Both the position numbers and the translations under genes were made by a program. From NCBI GenBank assembly GCA_949825045.1, contig OX463818.1:34984906-35048905 (forward strand): a stretch of DNA of 64,000 nt, written 5' to 3'. Each line of letters opens with the position of its first letter. The first letter of the stretch is position 1. Source of the stretch: Argyresthia goedartella. Lineage: Eukaryota; Arthropoda; Insecta; Lepidoptera; Argyresthiidae. Below are positions 10,880 through 20,691 of this stretch, piece after piece. The notes under the pieces were generated by a model. The model was not told where the DNA came from. It saw only the letters and a list, made by a program, of their open reading frames with translations, and made no database searches.

Positions 10880-11224
10880 AAACAATGTCTACCTAAGTAT
10901 AGAGGTCCATTTAGAATCAAAGAATTACTAGAGGGAGATCGTTATTTATTAAGTTCTCTTAATTCTAACAGAACATATAAGTATGCTCACGACCGTATTA
11001 GGAAAATGCCAGAAAGCCAATTCCCTATTGAAGAAATAGATAAGTTAAATGAAGATAAAGAGATTAGAAAACCAGCTGATAACCAAGCACACTTTGATGA
11101 CATAGAGTGGTTAGAAGATGATGCAGAAGATGAAACCAACAAAGAGCCCGAAAGCCTTGTTCCTTCGGAAGATATAGAATGGTTAGAAGATGAGATTGAT
11201 GAGCCATGTGGCTCATGTTGATGT
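10880..11224 (+). pseudogene. 3' end of a Gypsy pol (integrase C-terminus)
   Basis: A plus-strand frame open from about 10,880 reads LPKYRGPFRIKELLEGDRYL, a GPY/F-type module found at the C-terminus of Ty3/Gypsy integrases. It continues into an acidic tail with two near-repeats, DDIEWLEDDAEDE and EDIEWLEDEID, and stops at 11,222-11,224. Everything upstream (gag to integrase core) is missing, so this is a 5'-truncated remnant. The tandem-repeat block that follows probably belongs to its 3' UTR or LTR. Confidence 0.6.
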
Positions 11225-11320
11225 TTATTTTGTTTTTGTTATGTAATCCCAATTGTGCTCAGCTTCAAGTTTGTGTATAATCTTAGTGAGATCTAACTCA
11301 GATACATGAGTTCATTGGAT

Positions 11321-11560
11321 TCCTCTGTTGTGTACAGGGAAGAGAGGCACTGGTGGTGTGCTCTGTGTGATATTCCTGTTGTGTACAGTGAAGAGAGACA
11401 CTGGTGGTGTGCTCTGTGTGAGATTACTCTGTTGTGTACAGGGGAGAGAGGCACTGGTGGTGTGCTCTGTGTGATATTCCTGTTGTGTACAGTGAAGAGA
11501 GACACTGGTGGTGTGCTCTGCGCGAGATTCCTCTGTAGTGGACAGAGAAGAGAGATATTT
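11321..11560. repeat. Dimeric (A-B) tandem repeat, about 104 bp per dimer
   Basis: Units start at 11,321, 11,374, 11,425, 11,478 and 11,529, alternately 53 and 51 bp long. Each carries TTGTGTACAG, GAGAGGCACTGGTGGTGTG or a close variant, and CTCTGTGTGA. A units read CAGGGAAGAGAGGC or CAGGGGAGAGAGGC, and B units CAGTGAAGAGAGAC, so the copied unit was the dimer. The fifth unit is diverged and partial. It follows the Gypsy pol remnant and may lie in its LTR. Confidence 0.85.
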
Positions 11561-12062
11561 GATTATATGTGCTCTGTATGTGTCCCACTCAAGAGGAGTG
11601 GTGATGAGAGAGATTTCACTAAGGGAAAGTGAAAGTGGATTACCATGTTGTAATGGTCTGACGCGGAGCATTATTGGGCATTTATCATTGGTTTTGTTAT
11701 TATTATCTTTCAAAAACAATTAATATTGGAATTGGCTTTCCTCCTGTAAGTTTATTATATTGTGAAGTCCATTTAGAGGTTAGTAGTAAAGTGTACCATG
11801 GTAATAGTAAAATTGTTAATAACTCGGCCTATGAATTTAACTAGACTTTCCCAAAGGTAGTCAGAATGCCCAAATGGAAAAAATATTTGTCCCTCAGTAG
11901 TACATTGATCCGATCAGCTGATTACAAGTTACTATGGGGGACCCACATTTTTTTTCGTTTGCGACCAAATGTTTCTTGGGGAAAGTTGTTCATAATGACG
12001 GGTACTATCATTCCCTAAAATATGGTCAGCTAATTAAATGTCACCTTGTATATAATATATAT
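11561..12062. repeat. Non-coding DNA with a dispersed transposon-end segment
   Basis: No credible gene. The part at about 11,915-12,050 (GGGTACTATCATTCCCTAAA, GGTCAGCTAATTAAATGTCA) resembles 38,580-38,645. Its tail (GGTCAGCTAATTAAAAGTCA in the best copy) recurs at 45,359 and, reversed, at 20,695. This looks like one terminus of a DNA transposon family ending near a CACCCTGTAT. Only the terminus is present here. Confidence 0.45.
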
Positions 12063-13124
12063 GAGGAGGTAAAAAGCAAAACGTGTTTTGTCCGACACCT
12101 CCAAATGATGGGAAAACAGAAAAAACTTCTAATTATCTCATACCTTGCAAAAACAATTAGATGTCTATTTTGTATGAAAGATATTAGGTATGTTAGGGAG
12201 CATAAAACTGTTCCGTTTACTTTTAGATTCAACCTGATTTAGTTAGACTGCTAACATAGAAAATAAAATTGGACAAAACCTTTTTTGCATGAACTTCAGG
12301 GACAAATCACCTTTTTCATGGATGTGTCTTGGACTTATATTGTTTTGCATGAAACTAAATAAAATAACAGCAATAGTTTTCATTATAATTATTTATTTTA
12401 CTTCTATTTCTATGTATTATTGTGGATAATACCTGTTCTAAACAGTCACAACTTAAAAATTACTACAATGGTTTTCATTAATATTATTTATTTTATTTAT
12501 ATTTCTATTATATTAATAGGATACTTCCTCTTCTAAACAGTCAAGCTTGTCGGCAACTCTATAAAGGTTTTGTCTTATTGCTTGAACCATATTTGGTGTT
12601 ATCTTGCTACATTTAAATCTTTTATTAGAATCATTGTGAGTACAAGGCACATAGAACGTCTATGCTGCCAGAAGGAGCAGAGTGCCTTTTAATCTTCGCT
12701 TCAGCTCTTTTATCTTCTGTAATTTTCTTTTTCGACTTCTACGCTAGCTTCTCGAACAAGAACCGTTTCAGTTTCATCTTCGTCCATTATTTCAACTGAT
12801 AAACTGTTTTGAATAAGAAATTTACGAAATTCCACTTCACAATGAATAAAATAAAATTATAACCTCAAAGTCGTTAAGTTACGTTCAAAAAGTGTTTTGT
12901 CCATCGGAAACTGACGCTCTGATTGGAGGAACGGACCAATCACTTTCTGAACGAAACTTCAGCTTGGACTAAGGTCGTTTTTGAGCCAAGATTTTGTATA
13001 AGACAGAACACGTTTTGACAAAAATCTAAAACACAAAAATGTTGCTATTTAGAAAATGGAGGGAATGGCAATCATAGTTTTTTTTCTTACTTTTTGTGAC
13101 AAAACACGTTTTGCTTTTTACCTC

Positions 13125-13127
<3 letters not shown>
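12063..13127. mobile_element. 1.07-kb element with perfect 30-bp terminal inverted repeats
   Basis: Bases 12,063-12,092 and 13,098-13,127 are exact inverted repeats, opening GAGGAGGTAAAAAGCAAAAC and including ACGTGTTTTG. TA-dinucleotide DNA lies on both sides, so it was inserted into a TA microsatellite or uses a TA target. Relatives of the inner motif (AACACGTTTTG or its complement) recur subterminally at about 12,893 and 13,007. The interior has only a short minus-strand frame fragment (MDEDETETVLVREASVEVEK, starting near 12,788) and no recognisable transposase. I cannot assign a superfamily; a non-autonomous DNA transposon is most likely. Confidence 0.7.
12377..12545. repeat. Imperfect internal duplication of about 95 bp
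   Basis: Two adjacent similar segments begin with TTTTCATTA (about 12,377 and 12,472) and end with CTAAACAGTCA (about 12,450 and 12,543). They are AT-rich and diverged. They lie inside the TIR-bounded element. Confidence 0.6.

Positions 13128-13189
<62 letters not shown>
13128..13189. repeat. (TA)n microsatellite
   Basis: About 30 TA units separate the right end of the TIR element from GAGGAGGTACGG (13,189 on), which repeats the first bases of that element's terminus. The open frames through it are artefacts. Confidence 0.95.
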
Positions 13190-13190
<1 letters not shown>

Positions 13191-13416
13191 GAGGTACGGA
13201 TGAGGGAGTATGGTAGACCGTCTCCCACCGGCATCATGGTTGGATGGATCGTCAGCCATGTTTTTTATGAGTAAAACACTCAATTCTCCTTTTACTTTTA
13301 TAATTCAATATTATTTCTAAATAACAATGTCCGTCGTTTCTTTGTCTGTCACCAGTCTGTCCTTTTTTTCTCTCGCGAACCAACACGTTGCCACAGATTA
13401 TTGTCTATGTTAATCT
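13190..13416. other. Spacer, no gene seen
   Basis: It starts with GAGGAGGT, a possible truncated end of the neighbouring TIR family. The remainder shows no coding sequence. It may include the untranslated or frameshifted continuation of the Gypsy-B integrase. Confidence 0.3.
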
Positions 13417-15419
13417 TCAAATGGCAAGATGCCACGAACGATTGCTAGTCTCAACTGCTGTGAGCATGTTCTTCAGTGTGCTCATCACTCGCTCAACTTG
13501 TCCGTTGGCGCGAGAACTTCCTGTGGCTATTAAGTGTAAGCTGATATTCTTTGATATGCAAAACTCACGGAACTCTCGGCTAGAAAAGCATCTGCCTTGA
13601 TCTGCTATCAGGCGAGTTGGGGCTCCAAATAATGATACACTATGTGTTAGAGCTTTAATGATACTGGAAGTATCAATGCTAAGAGTATGATACAGTAACA
13701 CAAATTTTGTGAAGGCGTCTATCAAAACTAAGACATATTCCTTGCTGTCATTTTTGCCACTGAGTTTCCCAGTTAAGTCCACATGCAATGTATGCCAAGG
13801 GACATCCACCTTGGGTATAGGGTGCAACTCCGCTTGGATTTTACCTGAGTGAGATTTAGATACCTTGCAGGTAGCACAGTTGTTAATAAAATTCCGAACG
13901 AATTTTGACATGTTTTCAAACCAATACAGTTCACAGAGTTTTTCTAGGGTCTTTTCCCAGCCTAAATGAATAAGGGCTTCATGCGTGGTGTTAACAACAG
14001 ACCACCTTAGAGATCTAGGTAGAATCCGTAAGCAACGTGTCTTACTGTGTCTCTGTATCCTACGGTACAAAATCCCTGATCGAAGCTCATATGTCCTAGC
14101 AATGTCACCAGGGAGATTGTCCTCATTAAGATCTGCTATGGTCCCAGAAATTTCGCTATCTAACAGTTGTTCAGCTAGAAACCAGTCATCTGTCAGCTCA
14201 GCAGTGTTTACTTGTTTGGGCTGAATCTTTTCGAATGTCTTTGTGGGATTCTTGGCAGGTAAGGGGTTCCTGGAGAAAAAGTCCACATGACACATACGGT
14301 CCCCACGTCGATGGACAATGTCAAAATCAAAGGCCTGAAGGAATGCCCACCATCTGTGAACCCTAGGTGTTAGATCCAGCTTTCTCCGGGACGATTGCAA
14401 GGAATTGCAGTCGGTGACAACAATGAACTTATGGCCATGTAAGTAATACCTAAAATGCTTTACAGCATTCACCACTGCTAGCGTCTCCAATTCATAGGAG
14501 TGATATTTTGACTCAGCAGCCGTAGTTCGCTTGCTGAAGTAGGCAACAACATAATGTTTGTTGTCCTTTTTCTGCATCAAGATGGCCCCATAACCAATGG
14601 AACTTGCATCAGTGTGGAGTTCGGTTGGGCAGTCTGGGTCAAATATCATGAGAACAGGTTCATTTGTTAATACTGATATTATATTCTGCCTGATAGTTTC
14701 ATGATTGGTGGTCCACTCAATTTTCCCTTTACCTATAGTCAAGGCATACAGTGGAGCCATGATTTGAGAGAACTTCGGATCAAATTGTCTGAAGTAGGAG
14801 GCTAAACCTATAAATTGACGTAGTTGTAGTACAGTTTCTGGTGGAGGAAGAGCTGTCAAGGCCTCTATTTTCTTTGGATTTGGTCTAATTTCGCCGCAGC
14901 TAACTTCATATCCTAGATGTTCAACTTTCTGCTTTAGAAAAGAACATTTTTTAATGTTCAATGAAAACCCGGCACCTGTAAGTACATCAAGGACCACCTG
15001 CAGCCTCTCGAGGCCCTCCTCAACAGTAGAAGCAATCATTAATACATCGTCAATATATACGACCGCATAACTGTAAGCAAGGTCTCCCAGTGCTTTCATC
15101 ACTGCCCGTTGGAATACAGAGGGAGCATTTCGAAGACCGAATGGCATGGCCAAATATTCAAACTGGCCATCTGGAGTAACAAAGGCTGTAAGCTCAATTG
15201 AGTCAGCATGGTTTGGGACGGCATGCAATCCAGACGCCATGTCCAAGGTCGAAAAGTAGTGACTTCCATGCAATCTAGCAATCTGGTCTGCTATCAGAGG
15301 CAAAGGAAACCTATCCGGGACAGTATTATCATTTAACTCTCTGTAGTCCACACACATTCTATCTGAGCCATCTTTCTTTTTAACAAGTAGTATGGGGCTA
15401 GCTCTGACTCGTTCTCACC
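13417..15419 (-). pseudogene. Gypsy-B: internal pol fragment (RT, RNase H, integrase)
   Basis: A 646-codon minus-strand frame (15,357-13,417) is open without stops. From the N-terminus it has RT (MCVDYRELND, FSTLDMASGL, AMPFGLRNAPSVFQR, catalytic YIDD near 15,050), Ty3-type RNase H (LHTDASSIGYGAIL), the integrase zinc finger (HEALIHLGWEKTL ... CATCK) and the integrase core (HVDLTGKL, LIADQGRCFSS, SSRANGQVERVMS). RT before integrase identifies Ty3/Gypsy. The RT N-terminus continues as SPILLVKKKDGS to about 15,419 and then meets the giant inverted repeat. The C-terminus stops at LAI before the end of integrase. No LTRs remain, so it is a fragment. Confidence 0.9.
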
Positions 15420-16591
15420 AAATTAAAGAAAAACATATTAGACACTTTCCAAAGATAAAACGATGACTGAAATTAATTTTACCTCACAAAGAAAACAATG
15501 ATAATCCACATACCATTTTTTAATGAAAAAATGGCTTAAGAAAGCTGAGAAGAGTACGGGTGAACTAATAATTAATAATTTTATTCAGCTGACGATCTCC
15601 CATAGATAGATAGTAAGTTGCACAGGTATTTAAAATTTTGAACTATTTGAAAAATAAAATTAAAAATATTGTGGTCTAAAGGAGAATACAGCCCTGTCTA
15701 GTCGAAGAATAGAAGAATATTGTCATAACGACAAATCTCATTACTATGATATATTAGTTTTCCATTCCATTCCTTTTGTGCCTTTTCCATGTCTTCCACT
15801 GATCCTGGCCGAATTTGCCTCTTGCCACCATTAACAAAAATGAATTGGATTGAAATTGTTATTATGATTTTTCAATGAAACCTACTATAACAAATCACAA
15901 AATGATCATTATATATTGAGGTAACGCTTATTTTGACTTGATTCTCAACTTTGGCTTATCTTTTCTTTTATCCGCAAAAAATTGTAAACCTTAAAAAAAC
16001 GGATTTCTGCGGAAAATCAATATTTGATAGCTTAGGCATTTTTTCAAAATTTTATTTTCCAGGCTATTATTGTGGAAGTGTGTTGATTTTAGTGTGACAA
16101 TGCGCTAAGGCAGACAATTTAGTAAAAGTGAGAAGTAATGGAAGGCGAATGAATGATGCGGATTGATTGTTCCTCGTAATTCCCTAGAGCATTGAAATGT
16201 GTGAACGACCTTCACATTTCAATGAGCTGTAGCAGTAGTTATGTACGAGCTTACATTTTTTTTGACATATAAGTAATGTCTAAAAATATAACTTATGAAA
16301 TATATAGTAATCAAAATGTAAGCTGCACAAAACCAAACGTTTAAGAGAGCTGCAAAAGTGATATAAGCTCTCAGTATAATTTAAAACTAATGACATTTAA
16401 TATTCGTAGCATTAACAGAAACTTTGATGATGTTATTTATCATTGCACTGAAACGCATGGATATTAATATGGACTTCATGGTATTTAACCAAATGTCATT
16501 TGAACAGTAATTCTTTTATAATGCAAATAGAGAGTTACGTCAATCTAACTCCACCAAATACATAAATAAAGCTGATGGGGGACGGTAGGAA
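15420..16591. other. Non-coding start of the left arm, with a 12-bp-stem hairpin
   Basis: AT-rich and without a credible long frame. One reversed stretch at 15,770-15,835 reads like decayed coding sequence, but I cannot name it. CATTGAAATGTG (16,190-16,201) and CACATTTCAATG (16,213-16,224) form a perfect hairpin with an 11-nt loop, conserved in the right arm near 54,380-54,415. Its role is unknown. Confidence 0.5.
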
Positions 16592-18110
16592 TTGCTGACG
16601 TATGAACCTGACGTAAAAGATGCTAATGGCGTGATTGTAGATATCAAAAATGGGCCCAAGGTTATCGGGACCTATCGCACACTCTCAATATGCAACGTTG
16701 ACGATGAACGACGGCTTCATCTCATCCGTAGACATTCTACTTCAGTCGCTAAAGATAAACTCTTTCAACATATTTGCAGGGGACATAAATATCAACATAA
16801 TGCCAGATGAAGACGATAGCCGCAAAATATAAAACCTGTTTCGCCTAGCCGAGCATGGACAGGGGCTGGAATAATCCAGCCAATACAAAACCAACTAGGA
16901 TGGAAAACTGCCTCGATCACATATTTAAAAGGACTAGGTATGGGGCGGAATCCGCGATATTTATTGACCAGCATTACCAATCATGATATTGCCATGGTTT
17001 TAAGCACACCAAAGCATCTTGAATATGAAATCGTCAAGAAAAAAAACTAAACTATGATGCAGTCAGAAATTACCTGGGACTGGAAGACTGGAAAGCAGTC
17101 ATTAACACTGAAAGCCGTAGAGATTTTCACATCAATTCTCCAAACATAGATGTTGCGAAAAATACTTCATAGATAAATTAGCAGATCGAAACTCAACTTG
17201 AAGCCTTGAATCACGCCCGGTCTCCTAAGATAAGCTGCACTTGGAACAAATAAAGGATAGCAATAACAATTTACTCAGGGTCACTTACTAGAGGCACTAA
17301 AAATTTTGCTATATAATATTTACATAAACTCACGAAGCTAAAGAGCTAGAAGACAGCCAGGGCAATCCCAAAAAGTTATGGAAACCTATCAGATAATATG
17401 CTTCCAAACGCCTATACAAAAGTATTCACTGGAACTGCTCGACATTCAAAATAGTGTCAAGGCCTTTCTCAACAAATACATTGCTAAAGTGGGTCAAAAT
17501 CTCGACCACATGACCCTAAACAACACTTTTTCTTTACTCTACAGACGACACAGCGGTGATCCAACTCCTGACAACTTCAATAACTTGCTCATCAAAGTCA
17601 TAGCCCATAAAATAGTAAAAGCGCTCTCACAATTTTTCAACTTGAGTCTTGTGATTATTAATATGCAAATTCAAATTCTTAATAAAATGAATCCATATGA
17701 TAGGATATCACAACCTAAAATATATCTTAAATTAAAAAATCCACTGGCATATTTCTGGAAGCATGGAAAATAGCCAACGTGTCACTTTTTCATAAAGGTG
17801 GATCTAAAACCGATGTGAGGCACCAATCTCGCTCCGGAATACAATGTCGAAGATGCTTGAGAAGTTCCCTGCTCAGAGACGAAGGACTCGGCTCCAGTGA
17901 GTTTCGGAATCCCTCAAGGCAGCATCCTGGGTCCCACGTTTTTCGTTATTTATATAAATAACCTTCTACATCTTCGCATCCTGGATGCCGAGATCTTTTG
18001 GTATGCCAATGACAAAGCCATTCTGTTCCATGGAAAATCCTGGAATATTGTTTACAGAACAGCCGAGTCAGGGTTAAGACAGGTGGTGATAAAAAATAAA
18101 AACATTAAAC
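16592..18110 (+). pseudogene. LINE-C: degenerate non-LTR retrotransposon, left arm
   Basis: Scattered plus-strand motifs mark a decayed LINE. FAGDININI (about 16,780) resembles the endonuclease GDFN block. WKIANVSLFHKGG (about 17,765) resembles RT motif 1. VSFGIPQGSILGPTFFVIYI (17,895) is RT motif B, and FWYANDKAILFH is the catalytic region with YADD changed to YAND. Many stops and shifts intervene. The same decayed sequence is present, reversed, in the right arm, where LINE-E splits it. The YAND change by itself would abolish polymerisation. Confidence 0.75.
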
Positions 18111-18327
18111 TTTTGAGACACTCGGCGAACAAAATCCCACTTATTTCAATTTATACAGCTTTGTGTCAAAGGGCCAAAGCCGCCACTGTGTCAAACATGC
18201 CTAAATATGATGCATATGTAATGGTGTATGTTGGATCTTCACCAGGGATAGCGCTTCACCATCTAGCGCGACACTATCTTTCGCGTCACTGCCGAGGCAT
18301 TGTATAAGTAGCTGTATTATAACTCTG

Positions 18328-18567
18328 CTATGGAGGGCTTGGAAAGCCAACCTGGTTGCGAATTAAGTACGTACGGGTTGCGTAATTTATAGGCACAAAG
18401 GTACAAGTAAAATTATCTTTTTTCTCTAGAGATCTCAAACCTTTTTTCGACAACGATGAAATAGTCCTTTTACGTCGATATTTATTTTTCTCCATCTTCT
18501 TTTTTCCAAGTTTTCTTAGCTTCCTTGAGATAACTCTTCTGTTTTCATAATCTTTTCGTTTCGGCAT
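18328..18567 (-). CDS. 79-aa lysine/arginine-rich frame, left-arm copy
   Basis: The frame starts with MPKRKDYENRRVISRKLRKL, is strongly basic over its first 50 residues, and ends PSPP. I do not recognise it. The right-arm copy (48,300-48,539) keeps the whole frame with only two amino-acid differences. GC-rich DNA upstream (18,590-18,680) with CTCAGCAAGC and TCAGTTTCG, on the sense strand, looks like a 5' UTR or promoter. It could be the first exon of a captured gene or an N-terminal piece of a mobile-element protein. The basic stretch could bind nucleic acid or act as a nuclear-import signal, which is inference only. Confidence 0.4.
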   Translation of the reverse strand: MPKRKDYENRRVISRKLRKLGKKKMEKNKYRRKRTISSLSKKGLRSLEKKDNFTCTFVPINYATRTYLIRNQVGFPSPP

Positions 18568-18794
18568 GGCGAAATTTTAACTTACTTTTTAGAAATCGAA
18601 AGATGCTTGCTGAGTGATCGAAACTGAAAACGTGAATGACGAACGACCGATGTCGGAGGCGCGGGAGGAAACGAAAAGAAAACACCAACACCCTCAAATA
18701 CAGTGTTGAGTTATGACCGCTGGATGCGCTACTACATAGTATTATCTCTTACTTTAGGTTACTCAGTTCTTCAGATGGAGCCTTCATACGAAGA

Positions 18795-18852
18795 ACCCGT
18801 ACGTGAATTTCTATCATTATTATACAATAATGATAGAACTTCACGTACGGGT
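18795..18852. repeat. 58-bp hairpin (short inverted repeat), left arm
   Basis: ACCCGTACGTGAA and TTCACGTACGGGT bound a near-perfect inverted repeat with TTCTATCATTATT pairing inside, leaving a very small AT loop. The stem is about 25 bp with two mismatches. It is preserved in the right arm (48,015-48,072) with compensating context. It could be a tiny fold-back element or an RNA hairpin. Confidence 0.8.
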
Positions 18853-18889
18853 ACTTACCAGGACCATATTTGCACGCCGTTACCCTGAT

Positions 18890-19268
18890 TTTTCCTTTCC
18901 ATCTACTTAACAGGATCCAAAATACCCATAATTTCGCCTACAAACCCTTTCAGGAAACAAAATAAGAGTTTGAAAGAGTTTGTGTTGTCGCTCAACTCAA
19001 TTTGAAATCATTTTCTATTATTTTATTACGCATGTTTGAGCTGCAATAATTATATTACCTAATTAGTTCCACCATTTATTATCTAATTATAAAACATCTT
19101 ATTCATAATCAAATGTTAAGTTAAATGTTCCTAGGTTACTTAAAGTCTAAAGGGAGAGGCAGATGGGCCTTAAAACACAGGTTTATTAAACTTAGTTTAA
19201 GGTTCCAATGTATCTTTCATCTGTATATTACTTTGGTGAATAAATTTCATTTTCATTTTCATTTTCAT
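18890..19268 (+). mobile_element. 3' UTR and tail of a plus-strand LINE
   Basis: A non-coding stretch ends in AATAAATTTCATTTTCATTT and further CATTTT units (to 19,268), a LINE-style simple tail that follows a polyadenylation-like AATAAA. No reading frame is attached; the copy is only a 3' end. The right-arm counterpart is 47,601-47,980. Confidence 0.6.
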
Positions 19269-19770
19269 CTAGACATTGTATATAGTATCTAAACATATTT
19301 CTTTATGTTTTTTCACAATTACTTCCAAGGCAAATAAATTATTATGAACGCAAACTTCGAAATCAACGAACACTTCAATCATATTAAACTGTGGACTATG
19401 TAGGTACGTAACTCCACACGCTCCGATAAAAAAATCAGTATGGACGAAGTTTGGCAAAGTCTCATTCTTCGAGCGGACGTCAAATGCGGCCTATCATGAA
19501 AGTGTTTCTTGCGACTCTAGCGCCACTGTAATTTGATGGGGAAAATAGCAGAACTATAGAAATGTACAGTCAAGGTATACTAAGGACTAAATGACGTCCG
19601 AGTAAAAAAAAAATCTTAACATTTCTGTGATGTGCTTCAACAGTAGAAGCGATTTAGACCTATTGCCGATGTGACGTCCGTATACCGGACGCCGAAAGCA
19701 GGTGGACGCCACATCATATGCAAAAAAGGCCATAGTGGACGCCAAATAGATACCAAGATATATATATCTT

Positions 19771-19772
<2 letters not shown>
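19269..19772. other. Non-coding spacer with GGACGCC motifs
   Basis: No gene. GACGTCCGTATACCGGACGCC (split across 19,674-19,694) and later GTGGACGCC units give a short inverted and repeated motif. The stretch is conserved, reversed, at 47,100-47,600. Confidence 0.4.

Positions 19773-19860
<88 letters not shown>
19773..19860. repeat. (TA)44 microsatellite
   Basis: An uninterrupted TA run of about 88 bp. The right arm has only a few TA units at the equivalent place (47,095-47,108), so it expanded after the arms separated. All frames through it are spurious. Confidence 0.95.
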
Positions 19861-19864
<4 letters not shown>

Positions 19865-20533
19865 ATACACAGTCACACACACAGCAGTGAAGAAGCGAGC
19901 AACCGTATTCCGCGTGTCCAACGAGGTCATTTTCCATCCTCGCTCATGGTTTGGTTGGGAGTCTCTTATTGGGGCTTAACTGAGGTACATTTTTGTGAGA
20001 AAGGCGTAAAAACGAATGCAGTTGTGTATCAAAATACAGTCCTCAAGAACCTTGTGGAACCTGTTTCTCATACCATGTTTAATAACAGGCACTGGGTATT
20101 CCTACAAGATTCTGCGCCAGCTCATAGAGCGAAAAGCACACAAGACTGGCTGGCGGCGCGTGAAATCGACTTCATCCGGCACGAAGACTGGCCCTCCTCC
20201 AGTCCAGATTTGAGTCCGTTAGATTACAAGATATGGCAACACTTGGAGGAAAAGGCCTGCTCAAAGCCTCATCCTGATTTGGAGTCACTCAAGGCATCCT
20301 TGATTAAGGCAGCCGCCGATATTGACATGGACCTCGTTCGTGCTGCGATAGACGACTCGCCGCGCAGAATAAAGGCCTGTATTCAAAATCGCGGGGGTCA
20401 TTTTGAATAAACTTTATTACCATAAGAATCTATGTTTTATTAAGTTCATTTTGCTATATAAATATTTACATAAATAATAAACATGTCTAAATTATTTCAT
20501 ATTGCACATGTGACAGAACTTATGACCTGACTG
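19861..20533 (+). pseudogene. maT-type mariner (DD37D), 3' half, left arm
   Basis: The C-terminal half of a Tc1/mariner transposase is readable to the stop at 20,408-20,410. It includes [25 protein letters not shown] and SSSPDLSPLDYKIWQHLEE. The second and third catalytic Asp are separated by 37 residues (counted), the DD37D signature of the maT family. The N-terminal half and first Asp are missing; the sequence starts abruptly after the TA microsatellite. It ends with the 3' terminal inverted repeat at 20,510-20,533 (reverse complement of CAGTCAGGTCATAAGTTCTG...), followed by TA-rich DNA. Confidence 0.88.
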
Positions 20534-20560
20534 ATATATATATGTATAAAAATAATAATA

Positions 20561-20564
<4 letters not shown>

Positions 20565-20594
<30 letters not shown>

Positions 20595-20691
20595 CCTTGG
20601 ACACTATTTACACACATTGATCTAGCCCCAAACTAGGATTCCCTGTATCTTGGGTACTAGACAACGATACACATACTTATATAGATAAATA
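20565..20691 (-). mobile_element. SINE-2 3' end with (TAA)n, left arm
   Basis: (TAA)n at about 20,565-20,593 is followed by ACCTTGGACACTATTTACAC and GATCTAGCCCCAAACTAGG. On the minus strand this is the 3' part of the same SINE that is complete at 56,531-56,792. The tRNA-like head is missing. Confidence 0.8.

Noticed and set aside
11321..11560. CRISPR-like array
   Set aside because: Units are contiguous with no unique spacers, and the genome is eukaryotic. It is a tandem minisatellite.
19769..19937. Open frames through the TA microsatellites (also at 13,026-13,283)
   Set aside because: They translate to YIYIYI runs on both strands. They are open only because TA repeats lack stops in some frames.
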